Positions 16,858 to 25,243 of a stretch of DNA of 64,000 bases are shown here, piece by piece. Position 1 is the first letter of the stretch. Every line of letters starts with the position of its first letter. The notes under the pieces were generated by a model, which ran no database searches, had not been told where the DNA came from, and saw nothing but the letters and a program-made list of their open reading frames with translations. Location: the NCBI RefSeq assembly GCF_030252345.1, contig NZ_CP126980.1, forward strand, positions 1,201,501 to 1,265,500, read 5' to 3'. The DNA is from Actinoplanes oblitus (GTDB taxonomy: Bacteria > Actinomycetota > Actinomycetes > Mycobacteriales > Micromonosporaceae). The translations under genes and the position numbers were made by a program.

Positions 16858-16884
16858 GGACAATACGTGTAGCGTACAAGTTGT
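16858..16884 (-). promoter_or_regulatory. Candidate MarR operator/promoter
   Basis: About 25-50 bp before the MarR start lies an AT-richer, imperfect dyad: outer ACAA/TTGT ends with an inner TACG/CGTA pair around TGTAG. Size and position suit an autoregulatory MarR site overlapping the promoter. The call rests on symmetry and position only. Confidence 0.35.
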
Positions 16885-16924
16885 TGCGTGATGAACACAT
16901 GGGGGTGGGCCGGCTCGGCCGGGG

Positions 16925-17524
16925 TCAGCGCATGCGCCAGACCCCGGTTCGCAGTTCGCCGGTCTCCTCCAGGCTCTCCGGGACCGGCACCACGTACTCG
17001 GTGATCAGCTCGAAGAGCCGTTCCGGGAAATACCCACGCCCGGGGTCGCCAACCAGCACCGACGCACCGTTTCGCCGGAAGTCGCGCAATTGCCCGGCCA
17101 TCAACGGGGCGACGGTGGGGCTGTAGAAGACGTCGCCGGCCAGGACCAGCTCCGGCTGGTCCGGCGGTTCGGCCAGGGTGACCCCGTTGGCGGCCGCGTT
17201 GCGGTGCGCGGCGGCGACCGCGTCCGGATCGATGTCGGTGGCGGCCACCAAGGCGGCGCCGCAGCGGGCGGCGGCGATCGCGGCCACCCCGGAACCGGTG
17301 GCCACGTCCAGCACCCGGCGGCCGGCCGCCTCCGCCGGATGATCCAGCAGGTACCGGGCCAGGGCCTGGCCACCGGCCCAGACGAACGCCCAGAACGGCG
17401 GCGGGACGTCGCTGCGGAACTCGCCGCCGGTCAGGTCGAAGAGACCGACCGGGGCGTTGACCAGGTGCAGGGAGATCTCCGGGGCCAGCGGGACCGGGAG
17501 CAGGGCTGTCGGCGCGTCGAGCAC
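16925..17524 (-). CDS. Class I SAM-dependent methyltransferase (ETFB/nicotinamide N-MTase-like)
   Basis: About 199 residues from GTG 17524. Motif I is VLDVATGSGVAAIAAARCGA, followed by AATDIDPDAVAAAHRNAAANG (motif II/post-I), and LVLAGDVFYSP is motif IV. The order and the PPPFWAFVWAGGQALARYLLDHP preamble match the family containing ETFB lysine methyltransferase and plant/fungal protein methyltransferases (positions 40-130). The substrate is probably a protein lysine or a small amine. The open frame extends further upstream but without similarity and into the next gene, so the later start is preferred. Confidence 0.8.
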   Translation of the reverse strand: MLDAPTALLPVPLAPEISLHLVNAPVGLFDLTGGEFRSDVPPPFWAFVWAGGQALARYLLDHPAEAAGRRVLDVATGSGVAAIAAARCGAALVAATDIDPDAVAAAHRNAAANGVTLAEPPDQPELVLAGDVFYSPTVAPLMAGQLRDFRRNGASVLVGDPGRGYFPERLFELITEYVVPVPESLEETGELRTGVWRMR

Positions 17525-17601
17525 CCGGCGATTGTCCGCCTGCCGGCGGTGCGCCGCGCGGGGTTTTCCGGCCTTGTCCGGCCGGGCCGTGTCCTGTTCC
17601 C

Positions 17602-18090
17602 TCAGACCAGGGCGGTGACCGGCGGGTTCGCCATCAGCAGCCGGGCGCGGTACTCGGCGCGCAGCTCGGCGGCCCACGGGGTGTCCTCATCCGCCAGCAG
17701 CGGGCGGGCGGCCAGGAAGGCGGCCGCGGTCAGCGGACGGGCGGCGCGCTCCGGCGAGCGGCCCTCGGCCGCCATGATCAGCTCATCGAAGGTGTGCACG
17801 TCGACCCGGACACGCTCGGCGTCCAGGTGGTAACGCCCGAACCGGCCGACCACCACCGAGTCACGGCCGCGCACGCCCGGCTCCAGCGCCTCGCGCAGCA
17901 CCTTGAGGTCCGCCCGGACCACCGCCGGGGGGACGTCCACCAGGTCGGACAGCTCCACAAGCGACTGCTCGCCGTGCAGCGCCAGGAGGGCGAGCAGCCG
18001 GCGCGGGCGGTCACCGCCGAAGTCGTCGCCCGCGAGGCGGATGCCACGGGTGCGGACTTCGATGCTGCCGAAGAGCTGGATGTCGAACAT
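17602..18090 (-). CDS. SARP-like regulator, short form (OmpR-type DNA-binding plus partial BTAD)
   Basis: About 162 residues from ATG 18090. FDIQLFGSIEVRTRGIRLAG at the N-terminus and the following helices (RPRRLLALLALHGEQSL, VVRADLKVLREAL) match the winged-helix domain of Streptomyces antibiotic regulatory proteins (AfsR/DnrI). A second part resembles the start of the bacterial transcriptional activator (TPR-like) domain but ends early; typical SARPs are over 250 residues. No ATPase domain is present. It is divergent from a NarL-type regulator. It may be functional as a short form or be truncated. Confidence 0.7.
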   Translation of the reverse strand: MFDIQLFGSIEVRTRGIRLAGDDFGGDRPRRLLALLALHGEQSLVELSDLVDVPPAVVRADLKVLREALEPGVRGRDSVVVGRFGRYHLDAERVRVDVHTFDELIMAAEGRSPERAARPLTAAAFLAARPLLADEDTPWAAELRAEYRARLLMANPPVTALV

Positions 18091-18303
18091 GATGCAAAAT
18101 CGTGTCGGCGACGGCAGGCAGCGGCAAGCCCCAATGCGGGGGGTGCCCTCGGCCGAAAGACTGGTTACCGCGGCCGCTCGGCTGGCAACCTGGCGTCCTC
18201 GTGGCGCAACGGCCGCCTGTTGGTAGGGCGGGCAGGGTGGTGGGTAGTCCTTAGACTGCGCGGGGCTCATCGGGCCGAACCGCTGACAGAGGATGGTGTA
18301 CGC

Positions 18304-18963
18304 ATGGGAAACGGCGAGGCGATCCGAGTGCTCGTCGTCGACGGTCACCAGACCTTTGCTGAGCTGCTCGGACATGCCCTGGCAGGGCAGCCCGACCTGC
18401 TCTGGGTGGGGCATGCCCGGACCGGCGCGGAGGCGTTGCACCTCGCGTCCGAGCTGTCACCCGACGTCATCCTGCTCGATCCGGAGCTGTCCGATGCGGA
18501 CGGTATCGCGATCGCCCAGCTGATCCGGGTGCGCCAGCCGGACGTGCGTGTGGTGATCCTCACTGCCCGCGAGGACCCGGGTCTGATCAGCCGGTCCACC
18601 GCGTTCGGCGCGGCCGGCTTCATCTCCAAGAACGGTGCGCTGGCCGACGTGCTGAACGCGCTGCGGACCGCGCACGGCGGCGGGATGACCGTCTCCACCG
18701 ACATCATGGCCCGGCTGCTGCGCAGCACCGGCCCGGCCACCGTCACCCGGGCGAGCAGCGGCCTCACGGCGCGTGAGGACGAGGTGCTGCAACTGATGGC
18801 AGCCGGTCTGGACGCCCGCGCGGTGGCCCGCCGGCTGGGCATCAGCGTGCACACCTGCCGGGGGTACCAGAAGGCGGTACTCGCCAAGCTGGGCGCGCAC
18901 AGTCAGCTCGAGGCGGTGGCGATCGCCACTCGCCGCGGGCTGGTCCGGCCCGACCACCGGTAA
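18304..18963 (+). CDS. NarL/LuxR-type response regulator
   Basis: A 219-residue two-domain regulator. The receiver has VLVVDGHQTFAE (acidic pocket reduced to one Asp plus Gly/His), the phospho-acceptor in VILLDPELSD (D61), and a conserved Lys in FISKNG. A LuxR helix-turn-helix follows at about 150-212: LTAREDEVLQLMAAG, AVARRLGISVHTCRGYQKAV. No histidine kinase is adjacent, and the weakened acidic pocket suggests it could act as an orphan or atypical regulator. The 213-bp gap to the divergent SARP-like gene should contain the promoters. Confidence 0.88.
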   Translation: MGNGEAIRVLVVDGHQTFAELLGHALAGQPDLLWVGHARTGAEALHLASELSPDVILLDPELSDADGIAIAQLIRVRQPDVRVVILTAREDPGLISRSTAFGAAGFISKNGALADVLNALRTAHGGGMTVSTDIMARLLRSTGPATVTRASSGLTAREDEVLQLMAAGLDARAVARRLGISVHTCRGYQKAVLAKLGAHSQLEAVAIATRRGLVRPDHR

Positions 18964-19065
18964 ATTCGCCGATCACTCGCCGATTCGGTTCATCTGCGGA
19001 GGGCTGCGATCCGTATTGCCTTGCGGGCGTCGAGTGACGACGTCGCAGGGGAGAGGACATCGGCC

Positions 19066-20376
19066 GTGGACCGTACCGTCGCCGACGGGGCAACGCCGGA
19101 GTCGGCGGGTCAGCCGTCGGGAGAGCTGCCGCAGCGGCGGCGCGGAGAGCGGCTCTACCGTCATCCGGCCGGCCAGGAGCCGGGTCCGGCGGAATCCACC
19201 AGTTGGTTCGGGGACGCGGCGAGCACGCCGGCCACCCCGGGCGCGTCCGCGTCGCCCGCGTCGCCGGGCTCGCCCGCGTCGCCGGGTTCCGCCACCCCGT
19301 CTCCCGCGCCGGCCACCCCGCCGCCGGCGCCCGACTACGGGCCCGCCTCGCCGGCCGGGCCGGGCCGGGCGTCGTTCGGCTTCACCGCCGGGCCGATCAG
19401 TGGCAACCGACCGGCGGACTGGCCGGTCGCCGCGCCCGAGCCGGAACCCGGTGCCCTGCCGGTGGTGCGGCGCACGCCCGACGAGGCCGCGTCCGCCGCG
19501 TCCGCCGCGCCGGCCACCGCCCTGCCGTCCTGGGAGGAACCGCACTGGGCCAGCACGCTGAACCAGACGCCGGCGCGGCCGTCCGCACCCGCCGCGCCGG
19601 TGGCCGGCCCGCCGCGCCGGCGCGGATCGCGGCTGGTCACCGCGGGGATGACGGTGCTCGGGGTGGTCGCCCTGCTGGTGATCGCGCTGACCGGGGTGGT
19701 CTTCTACTCCGGCCCGGACTCCAAGGTCACCCAGATGCTGAATCTCGGCCGGGACACCGGCACCGGCGGGTCCCGGCTGGTGACCGCGCCGCTCAACGGC
19801 CGGACCACGGCTTCCTTCGAGATGCTGGCCGCCAGCGACCGGGTACGGGTGACCGTCGCCGACATCGGCGACGACCTGTTCCGGATCAGCACGCCGGACG
19901 ACTCGCCGCTGCGGCCCAGCCCACAGCTCAGCGAGGCCGGCGTACGCCTGCAGGTCACCCGGCAGGGTGACGGCGCGGACGGCGAGGTGGACGTGGTGCT
20001 CGCCCAGGCGGTGCGCTGGACGCTGCGGTTCTCCGGGTACGCCGCGGAACGCGACGTGGACCTCGGCAAGGGACAGGTGACCAGGATCGAGCTGGTCGGC
20101 GGGACGCGCCGGGCGGTGATGGCGCTGTCCGCGCCGGCCGGCACGGTGCCCGTGAAGATCACCGGTGGGCTGGAGGAGCTGACCCTGAAGGCGCCGGCCG
20201 GCAGCCCGATCCGGGTCAAGGTCGGCGGCGGGGCGGGCACTGTCACCGCCGGCACCCGCACCCTGCGGGACGTCGCGCCGGGATCGACGCTGACGCCGAG
20301 GAACTGGGACGCCGCCGGCCGGTACGACGTCGACGCCGCCTCGAAGATCACCCTGCTGAACGTGGAGGCGGGGTGA
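19066..20376 (+). CDS. Membrane-anchored protein with disordered N-terminus and beta-rich extracellular domain
   Basis: A 436-residue protein from GTG 19066 (GGGGAGAGGA upstream). Residues 1-185 are Pro/Ala/Ser/Gly-rich and probably disordered inside the cell. A run of Arg (PRRRGSRL) and one transmembrane helix follow at about 190-215 (MTVLGVVALLVIALTGVVFY). The outer ~215 residues are rich in beta-strand patterns with repeated VRVTV/RIELVGG/VKITGG/VKVGGG elements, reminiscent of beta-helix adhesin-like DUF4097 proteins. The function is unknown. The topology is that of a signal-sensing or envelope protein. Confidence 0.75.
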   Translation: MDRTVADGATPESAGQPSGELPQRRRGERLYRHPAGQEPGPAESTSWFGDAASTPATPGASASPASPGSPASPGSATPSPAPATPPPAPDYGPASPAGPGRASFGFTAGPISGNRPADWPVAAPEPEPGALPVVRRTPDEAASAASAAPATALPSWEEPHWASTLNQTPARPSAPAAPVAGPPRRRGSRLVTAGMTVLGVVALLVIALTGVVFYSGPDSKVTQMLNLGRDTGTGGSRLVTAPLNGRTTASFEMLAASDRVRVTVADIGDDLFRISTPDDSPLRPSPQLSEAGVRLQVTRQGDGADGEVDVVLAQAVRWTLRFSGYAAERDVDLGKGQVTRIELVGGTRRAVMALSAPAGTVPVKITGGLEELTLKAPAGSPIRVKVGGGAGTVTAGTRTLRDVAPGSTLTPRNWDAAGRYDVDAASKITLLNVEAG

Positions 20377-20398
20377 TCTCCGAGGCCGGCGCGCCGGA

Positions 20399-21628
20399 TC
20401 AGGACAGCACGCGGAGGCGGACCGTCTGCTCCATCGCGCGCAGCTGCTCCAGCACCTCGTCGCTGTAGCCCTTGCCGATGTCGGTGATCAGGTAGCCGTA
20501 CTCACCGCGGGTGCTCAGCAGCTGACCCTCGACGTTCACGTTGTGCTCGGCCAGGATCCGGTTGACCTGGGCCAGCACGCCCGGGGTGTTGACGTGCACG
20601 TGCACGATCCGGTGCAGGCCGGGCTGCTCGGGCAGGACCACGCCGGGCAGGTTCACACTCAGCGTGGTGTTGCCCTCGCGCAGGAACTTGGCCAGCTTGT
20701 TCGCCACGAAGCCGCCGATGTCGGACTGCGCCTCCTCGGTCGAACCGCCGATGTGCGGGGTGAGAATCACGTTCGGCAGGCCGCGCAGCTCGGAGAGGAA
20801 CTCGTCGCCCCGGCCTTTCGGCTCCTGCGGGAACACGTCGACGGCGGCGCCCGCCAGGTGACCGCTCTTCAGCGCGTCACGCAGCGCCAGGTGGTCGACG
20901 ACGATGCCGCGGGAAAGGTTGAGGAACAGGCTGCCGGGGCGCATCCTGGCGAACTGCTCGGCGCCGAAGAAGCCGGCGTTGCCCGGGCGGCCATCGACGT
21001 GCAGGGTGACGATGTCGCTCGTCTCCAGCAGCTCGTCCAGGCTGGCACAGCGGTGCGCGTTGCTCAGCGCCAGCTTGTCGGCGGTGTCGTAGAACGAGAC
21101 CGACATGCCGAGGTTCTCCGCGAGGACCGAGAGCTGGGTGCCGATGTTGCCGTACCCGATGATGCCGAGGCGGCGGCCGCGGATCTCGTGCGCGCCGTCC
21201 GCCGACTTGTCCCACACGCCGCGGTGCATCAGCGAGTTCTTCTCGGTGAGCCGGCGGGTCATCGCGATGATCTCGGCGATCGCCAGCTCGACCACCGAGC
21301 GGGTGTTGGAGAACGGGGCGTTGAAGACCGCGATGCCGGACGTCGAGGCGGTGGCCAGATCGATCTGGTCGGTGCCGATGCAGAACGCGCCGATCGCCAC
21401 CAGGCTGTCGGCGGCCGCCAGCACCTTCGCGGTGACCTTGGTCTTCGAGCGGATGCCGAGCAGGTGCACGCCGGAGATGCGCTCGATCAGCTCGGCCTCG
21501 TCCAGCGCGCTCGACACGGACTCGACAGCGAAGCCGTCCTCCTCGAGCCGGGACACCGCATCGGGATGGATGCTCTCCAAAAGCAGGACTCGCACCTTGG
21601 CCTGGTCGATCATCATCTTCCGTTCCAT
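20399..21628 (-). CDS. serA: D-3-phosphoglycerate dehydrogenase, E. coli-type with ACT domain
   Basis: A 409-residue enzyme, the length of E. coli SerA, catalysing 3-phosphoglycerate to 3-phosphohydroxypyruvate, the first step of serine synthesis. It has the NAD Rossmann motif GYGNIGTQLSVLAENLG, and catalytic regions NTRSVVELAI, NLSRGIVVDH (Arg), VDVFPQEP (Glu) and TPHIGGSTEEAQ (His). A C-terminal ACT domain starts at LHRIVHVHVNTPGVLAQ, the serine feedback site. Many actinobacteria use a longer SerA with an extra domain, so this could be a second isoenzyme. The start may be ATG 21628 or the ATG pair 12-15 bp later. Confidence 0.93.
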   Translation of the reverse strand: MERKMMIDQAKVRVLLLESIHPDAVSRLEEDGFAVESVSSALDEAELIERISGVHLLGIRSKTKVTAKVLAAADSLVAIGAFCIGTDQIDLATASTSGIAVFNAPFSNTRSVVELAIAEIIAMTRRLTEKNSLMHRGVWDKSADGAHEIRGRRLGIIGYGNIGTQLSVLAENLGMSVSFYDTADKLALSNAHRCASLDELLETSDIVTLHVDGRPGNAGFFGAEQFARMRPGSLFLNLSRGIVVDHLALRDALKSGHLAGAAVDVFPQEPKGRGDEFLSELRGLPNVILTPHIGGSTEEAQSDIGGFVANKLAKFLREGNTTLSVNLPGVVLPEQPGLHRIVHVHVNTPGVLAQVNRILAEHNVNVEGQLLSTRGEYGYLITDIGKGYSDEVLEQLRAMEQTVRLRVLS

Positions 21629-21931
21629 GTCTCGGTAGACCGCCCGGGCCGCCACGCCGAAGCCCAGTTCACAGGGCGTCAAGCCTAGTCCCCTCGCCGG
21701 CGGGGGCCGGTGCGGTGTGGGTGAGGTCCCAACAACCGGTCGGTTGCCGGTGCCTCCTGCTGTTCTCCGGTGTGTCGTCGCGGTGCGTCCCGGCCGGTGT
21801 GGCCGGGGCGGTTCAGTGCCTCCTCGCCGTTGTGCAACGCGCGATCCGGATCGTGGCAGCGCTGTCGCCGGCGGAAAACAGATTTTCCCGCCCGGTGGGT
21901 AACGCCGGTTCGTGCCACTTTGGGGGGTGCC
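21629..21931. other. Divergent intergenic region between serA and DMT transporter
   Basis: A 303-bp stretch between two outward-facing genes. It holds an AT-richer block near 21875-21900 (with an imperfect GCGGAAAA/TTTTCCCGC dyad) that may be a promoter element. No small coding frame has convincing bias or a ribosome site. Confidence 0.45.
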
Positions 21932-22816
21932 ATGCGGTCCGGGCGGTATTTTCGAGGGGTGGGAGGACTGGGGTGGGCCGCCGGACTCTCCGTGCTGTCC
22001 GCGGCCGCCTACGCGGCCGCCGCCGTGGCCCAGGAACGGCTCGCCGAGCACCGGCACCGCGGCCGGTCGCGCTGGGCGGCGGCGCTGCTGCTCACCGGGA
22101 CCGGCGTGGTCCTGCACGTGCTGGCGCTCAACTTCGGGACGGTCGCCGTGGTGCAGGCGCTGGGCACGCTGACCCTGCTGTTCGCGCTGCCCATCCAGGT
22201 GGTGCGCTATCACCGCCGGGTCAGCCCGGCGGCCTGGCGCGACGCCGCGCTCACGGTGGCCGGGCTGGCCCTGATCCTGTCCCTGTCGGTGCAGCCGGCC
22301 GGGCCGGCGCTGCTCACCGAGCCGGCGGTGCGGGTGCTGTCGGCGGTCACCGCCGGGGTGGTCCTGCTCGGCGCGCTCGGGGCGTGGCGGGCCGGGCCGC
22401 GGACCCGCGCGGTGCTGCTGGCCGGCGCGTCCGGGGTGGCGTTCGGGATCGCCTCGGTGCTGTCGAAAGCGGTGCTCGCGGCCCTCACCAACGGCGGCCC
22501 GGGACGGGTGTCCACGGTGGCCGGTGTGATGCTGGTGGCGCTGGCGGTGACCGGTTACCTGCTCGGGCAGCTGTCCTACCGGGGTGCCGGCCTGGCCGCG
22601 CCGCTGGCCACCGTCAGTGTGGCGAATCCGCTGGTGGCCGCGGTGGCCGGGGTGGTGATGTTCGGCGAGGGCGTGCGGTTCGGGACGGCCGGGCTGGTCA
22701 CCGCCGCGATCGCCGCGGTGGTGATGGGACTGGGCGTGACCGGGCTGGCCCGGCGCAGCGCCGGGTCGCCGCCGGACGACCCGCGCCTCACGGCGCCCGC
22801 GGCAGCAGCACAGTGA
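21932..22816 (+). CDS. DMT-superfamily (EamA/NIPA-like) transporter
   Basis: A 294-residue integral membrane protein with about nine or ten hydrophobic helices arranged as two similar halves, the layout of drug/metabolite transporters. The second half contains SVANPLVAAVAGVVMFGEG, a typical EamA-type segment. ATG 21932 is preceded by GGGGGG. The substrate is unknown (metabolite export or magnesium in NIPA relatives). Its last 29 bases overlap the 3' end of the convergent histidine kinase gene. Confidence 0.8.
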   Translation: MRSGRYFRGVGGLGWAAGLSVLSAAAYAAAAVAQERLAEHRHRGRSRWAAALLLTGTGVVLHVLALNFGTVAVVQALGTLTLLFALPIQVVRYHRRVSPAAWRDAALTVAGLALILSLSVQPAGPALLTEPAVRVLSAVTAGVVLLGALGAWRAGPRTRAVLLAGASGVAFGIASVLSKAVLAALTNGGPGRVSTVAGVMLVALAVTGYLLGQLSYRGAGLAAPLATVSVANPLVAAVAGVVMFGEGVRFGTAGLVTAAIAAVVMGLGVTGLARRSAGSPPDDPRLTAPAAAAQ

Positions 22817-23897
22817 CGTCGAGGCCGCCCTCGTCGCGGGCGTCGGCGCGGACGTCGCCGCCGTGCGCCCGGGCGACCGCCCGGACGATGGACAGGCCCA
22901 GCCCGGCGCCCGGGGAGACCAGCCGCTCGCTGCGGTAGCGATGGAACGGCTCGAACAGGCCGGGTACCTCGTAGCGGGGGATGACCGGGCCGGAGTTCCA
23001 GACCCGCAGCTCCACCCAGCCGTCCGGGCGGGTCAGCGTGTACACCCGCACCCAGCCGTTCGCCGGCACGTTGTGCCGTACGCCGTTCTCCACCAGGTTC
23101 TGCACCAGGCGTTCCAGCAGGACCGGGTCGCCGAGCACGGCCGCCTCGCGGGGCTCGGCGACCACCTTGACGGTGTCCGCGACGGCCACGTGGTCGACGA
23201 TGTCGGCGAGATCGACGTACGAGCGTTCGGTCACCTCGCGGTCCGAGCGGGCCAGCAGCAGCAGCCCGTCGATCAGCCGGCTGTGCCGGTCGTTGATCGC
23301 CAGCAGGGTGGTGCCGAGCTGCCGGACCTCCGGTGACACGTTCTCCGGCTCCAGCGCCACCTCGAGCAGCGTCCGGTTCAGAGTCAGCGGGGTGCGCAGC
23401 TCGTGGGAGGCGCTGGCGATGAACCGGCGCTGCCCGTCGAACGAGTGGTCCAGCCGGGACAGCATCACGTCGAACGTGTCGGCCAGCTGTTTCACCTCGT
23501 CCTCCGCACCGGTCAGGGCGATCCGCTCGTGCAGGCCGCGGTCGGCGGCCGGGGACTCGGCGATCCGCCGGGCGGTGGCGGTGATCTGGTGCAGCGGCTG
23601 CAGCATCCGGCCGGCGATCAGCCAGCCCAGCGCGATCGTCGCGGCACTCACCACGACCAGGGCTGTCGCGCCCTGGGTGAGCAGCGCGTGCAGGGCGTCC
23701 GCCCGGACGTCCCGCACGATGGTGTTGAGGGCCGCCGTCTGGCCGTCCGGGCCGATCACCGTCTGGGCGCGCTGCTCGCCGGTCACCATGGCGTCCCGGC
23801 CGACAAGTACGTAGGTGACGCCCAGCAGCACCAGGCCGGCCAGCACGAACAGGCCGCCGTAGACCAGGGTGAGCCGGGCCCGCACGGTGAGCGTCAT
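22788..23897 (-). CDS. Sensor histidine kinase
   Basis: A 369-residue kinase: TM1 at about 12-32, a short extracellular loop of ~45 residues, TM2 at about 78-97, a HAMP linker, then the HisKA dimerisation domain with the phospho-acceptor His165 in SASHELRTPL, the N-box NLVENGVRHN and the G-box GAGLGLSIV. It should phosphorylate the response regulator, whose stop codon overlaps its start (ATGA). The small loop suggests sensing of a membrane or envelope signal. With the divergent exporter genes it forms a probable drug- or peptide-sensing module. Confidence 0.93.
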   Translation of the reverse strand: MTLTVRARLTLVYGGLFVLAGLVLLGVTYVLVGRDAMVTGEQRAQTVIGPDGQTAALNTIVRDVRADALHALLTQGATALVVVSAATIALGWLIAGRMLQPLHQITATARRIAESPAADRGLHERIALTGAEDEVKQLADTFDVMLSRLDHSFDGQRRFIASASHELRTPLTLNRTLLEVALEPENVSPEVRQLGTTLLAINDRHSRLIDGLLLLARSDREVTERSYVDLADIVDHVAVADTVKVVAEPREAAVLGDPVLLERLVQNLVENGVRHNVPANGWVRVYTLTRPDGWVELRVWNSGPVIPRYEVPGLFEPFHRYRSERLVSPGAGLGLSIVRAVARAHGGDVRADARDEGGLDVTVLLPRAP

Positions 23898-24550
23898 CGG
23901 ATCCGGTACCCCACTCCCGGCTCGGTCAGCACCACCGGTGGGTCGCCGAGCTTGCGGCGGAGCTTCAGGATGGTCATCCGGACGGCGTGCGTGAACGGGT
24001 CGGCGTTCTCGTCCCACGCCTTCTCCAGCAGGGTCTCCGCGGAGACCGCGGTGCCGTCGGCCCGCAGCAGCTCGGTGAGCACGGCGAACTCCTTGCGGGA
24101 CAGCGGCACGTACCGCCCGTCCCGGTGCACCTCGCGGCGGTACGGGTCGAGGCTGATCCCGGCCCGGCGCAGCACCGGCGGGGCGGCCGGGCGGGCACGC
24201 CTGCCGAGCGCCGCGACCCGGGCCGACAACTCCCGGAACGCGAACGGTTTCGGCAGGTAGTCGTCGGCGCCGAGGGACAGGCCGGTGACCCGGTCGTCGA
24301 TGCCGGCCGCCGCGGTCAGCATCAGCACCCGGATGTCCGCGTTGCGCTCGGCCAGCACCTGGCACACCTTGTCGCCGTGCACCACCGGCACGTCGCGGTC
24401 CAGCACCACCACGTCGTAGTCGTTCACGTCGATCCGTTCCAGGGCGGATCCGCCGTCGTAGACCACGTCCACCGCGTACGCCTCGTGCCGCAGGCCCTGC
24501 GCCACCGCGTCGGCCAGCAGCGGTTCGTCCTCGACCACCAGGATCCGCAT
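23894..24550 (-). CDS. OmpR-family response regulator
   Basis: A 218-residue regulator. The receiver domain has acidic residues E7/D8, phospho-acceptor D51 (VVLDRDVP), T79 and K101 (KPFAFREL). The winged helix occupies residues about 128-218, ending VVLTEPGVGYRIR. It is co-transcribed with the kinase. The region between it and the divergent lipoprotein-exporter operon holds direct and inverted repeats that it probably binds. Confidence 0.94.
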   Translation of the reverse strand: MRILVVEDEPLLADAVAQGLRHEAYAVDVVYDGGSALERIDVNDYDVVVLDRDVPVVHGDKVCQVLAERNADIRVLMLTAAAGIDDRVTGLSLGADDYLPKPFAFRELSARVAALGRRARPAAPPVLRRAGISLDPYRREVHRDGRYVPLSRKEFAVLTELLRADGTAVSAETLLEKAWDENADPFTHAVRMTILKLRRKLGDPPVVLTEPGVGYRIR

Positions 24551-24574
24551 GCGTCCATCTTGACCCGGCGCGGT

Positions 24575-24610
24575 GTCACCCCGGCGTCACCGTTTTCCGT
24601 GACGCCGGGG
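24575..24610. promoter_or_regulatory. Direct and inverted repeats between two-component and exporter operons
   Basis: Two GTCACC half-sites (24575-24580 and 24586-24591) are spaced 11 bp apart, the spacing used by OmpR/PhoB-family dimers. Overlapping them is a perfect 12-bp inverted repeat (CCCCGGCGTCAC arm, 24579-24590 and 24599-24610) around an 8-bp spacer. It sits about 30-65 bp from the regulator start and 70-100 bp from the lipoprotein start, so it could control both directions. Confidence 0.6.
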
Positions 24611-24676
24611 AAACCCGCGCGTCGCTCTACTTCGGTGCGTGGTGGCCACCCGGCCGCCGGTGAAGGAGAGACGACG

Positions 24677-25243
24677 ATGAGGAAGGCGACCATCCTGGTG
24701 ACGGGCCTGACGCTGGCCGCGGCACTGGCCGGATGCGGGAAGGCGGGCGGCGGTGACCCCACCGTGGCGACCGCGCGCAGCGCGGCGCCGGGCGGCGAAC
24801 CCACCGCGTCCGCCACACCGTCCGACGATCCGGACGCCCCGGTCAAGTTCGCGAGGTGCATGCGCGAGCACGGGATGACCTGGTTCCCCGACCCGGTCGA
24901 GGGCAGGCAGACCCTCAAGATGCCGGAGAACGTCAAGCCGGCCGACTTCGAGGCCGCTCAGCAGGCCTGCAAGCAGTGGTCACCGGAGCGTGCGGGCAGC
25001 GGGCGACCGAACGCCGAGGACATGGCGAAACTCCGGCAGGTGTCCAAGTGCATGCGGGAGAACGGGGTGCCCACCTTCCCGGACCCGAACCCGGACGGCG
25101 GCATCGGCATCGACCGCAAGATGGGCATCGACCCCGAGTCGCCCACCTTCAAGGCCGCCGAGAAGAAGTGCGAACAGTACGGACCGAGGCCCGGCGACAA
25201 GCACACCGACCACGACGAGGCGGGAGCGGGGGGCAACGCGTGA
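24677..25243 (+). CDS. Secreted lipoprotein with duplicated Cys-containing motif
   Basis: A 188-residue protein with a lipoprotein signal peptide; the lipobox LAGC places the lipidated Cys at residue 20. After a Ser/Ala/Pro linker there are two copies of a motif (K/R)xxRCMREHG..FPDP ending in a second conserved Cys (residues about 58-104 and 116-170), so the mature protein is an internal duplication with four cysteines that may pair. Similar proteins often accompany MacAB-like exporters in actinobacteria. GTGA overlap with the adaptor gene shows co-translation. The function is probably accessory to export or sensing. Confidence 0.85.
   Translation: MRKATILVTGLTLAAALAGCGKAGGGDPTVATARSAAPGGEPTASATPSDDPDAPVKFARCMREHGMTWFPDPVEGRQTLKMPENVKPADFEAAQQACKQWSPERAGSGRPNAEDMAKLRQVSKCMRENGVPTFPDPNPDGGIGIDRKMGIDPESPTFKAAEKKCEQYGPRPGDKHTDHDEAGAGGNA

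Noticed and set aside
21685..21933. 82-codon minus-strand frame between serA and the DMT gene
   Set aside because: Arg/His/Pro-rich composition without coding bias and reads into the neighbour's promoter.
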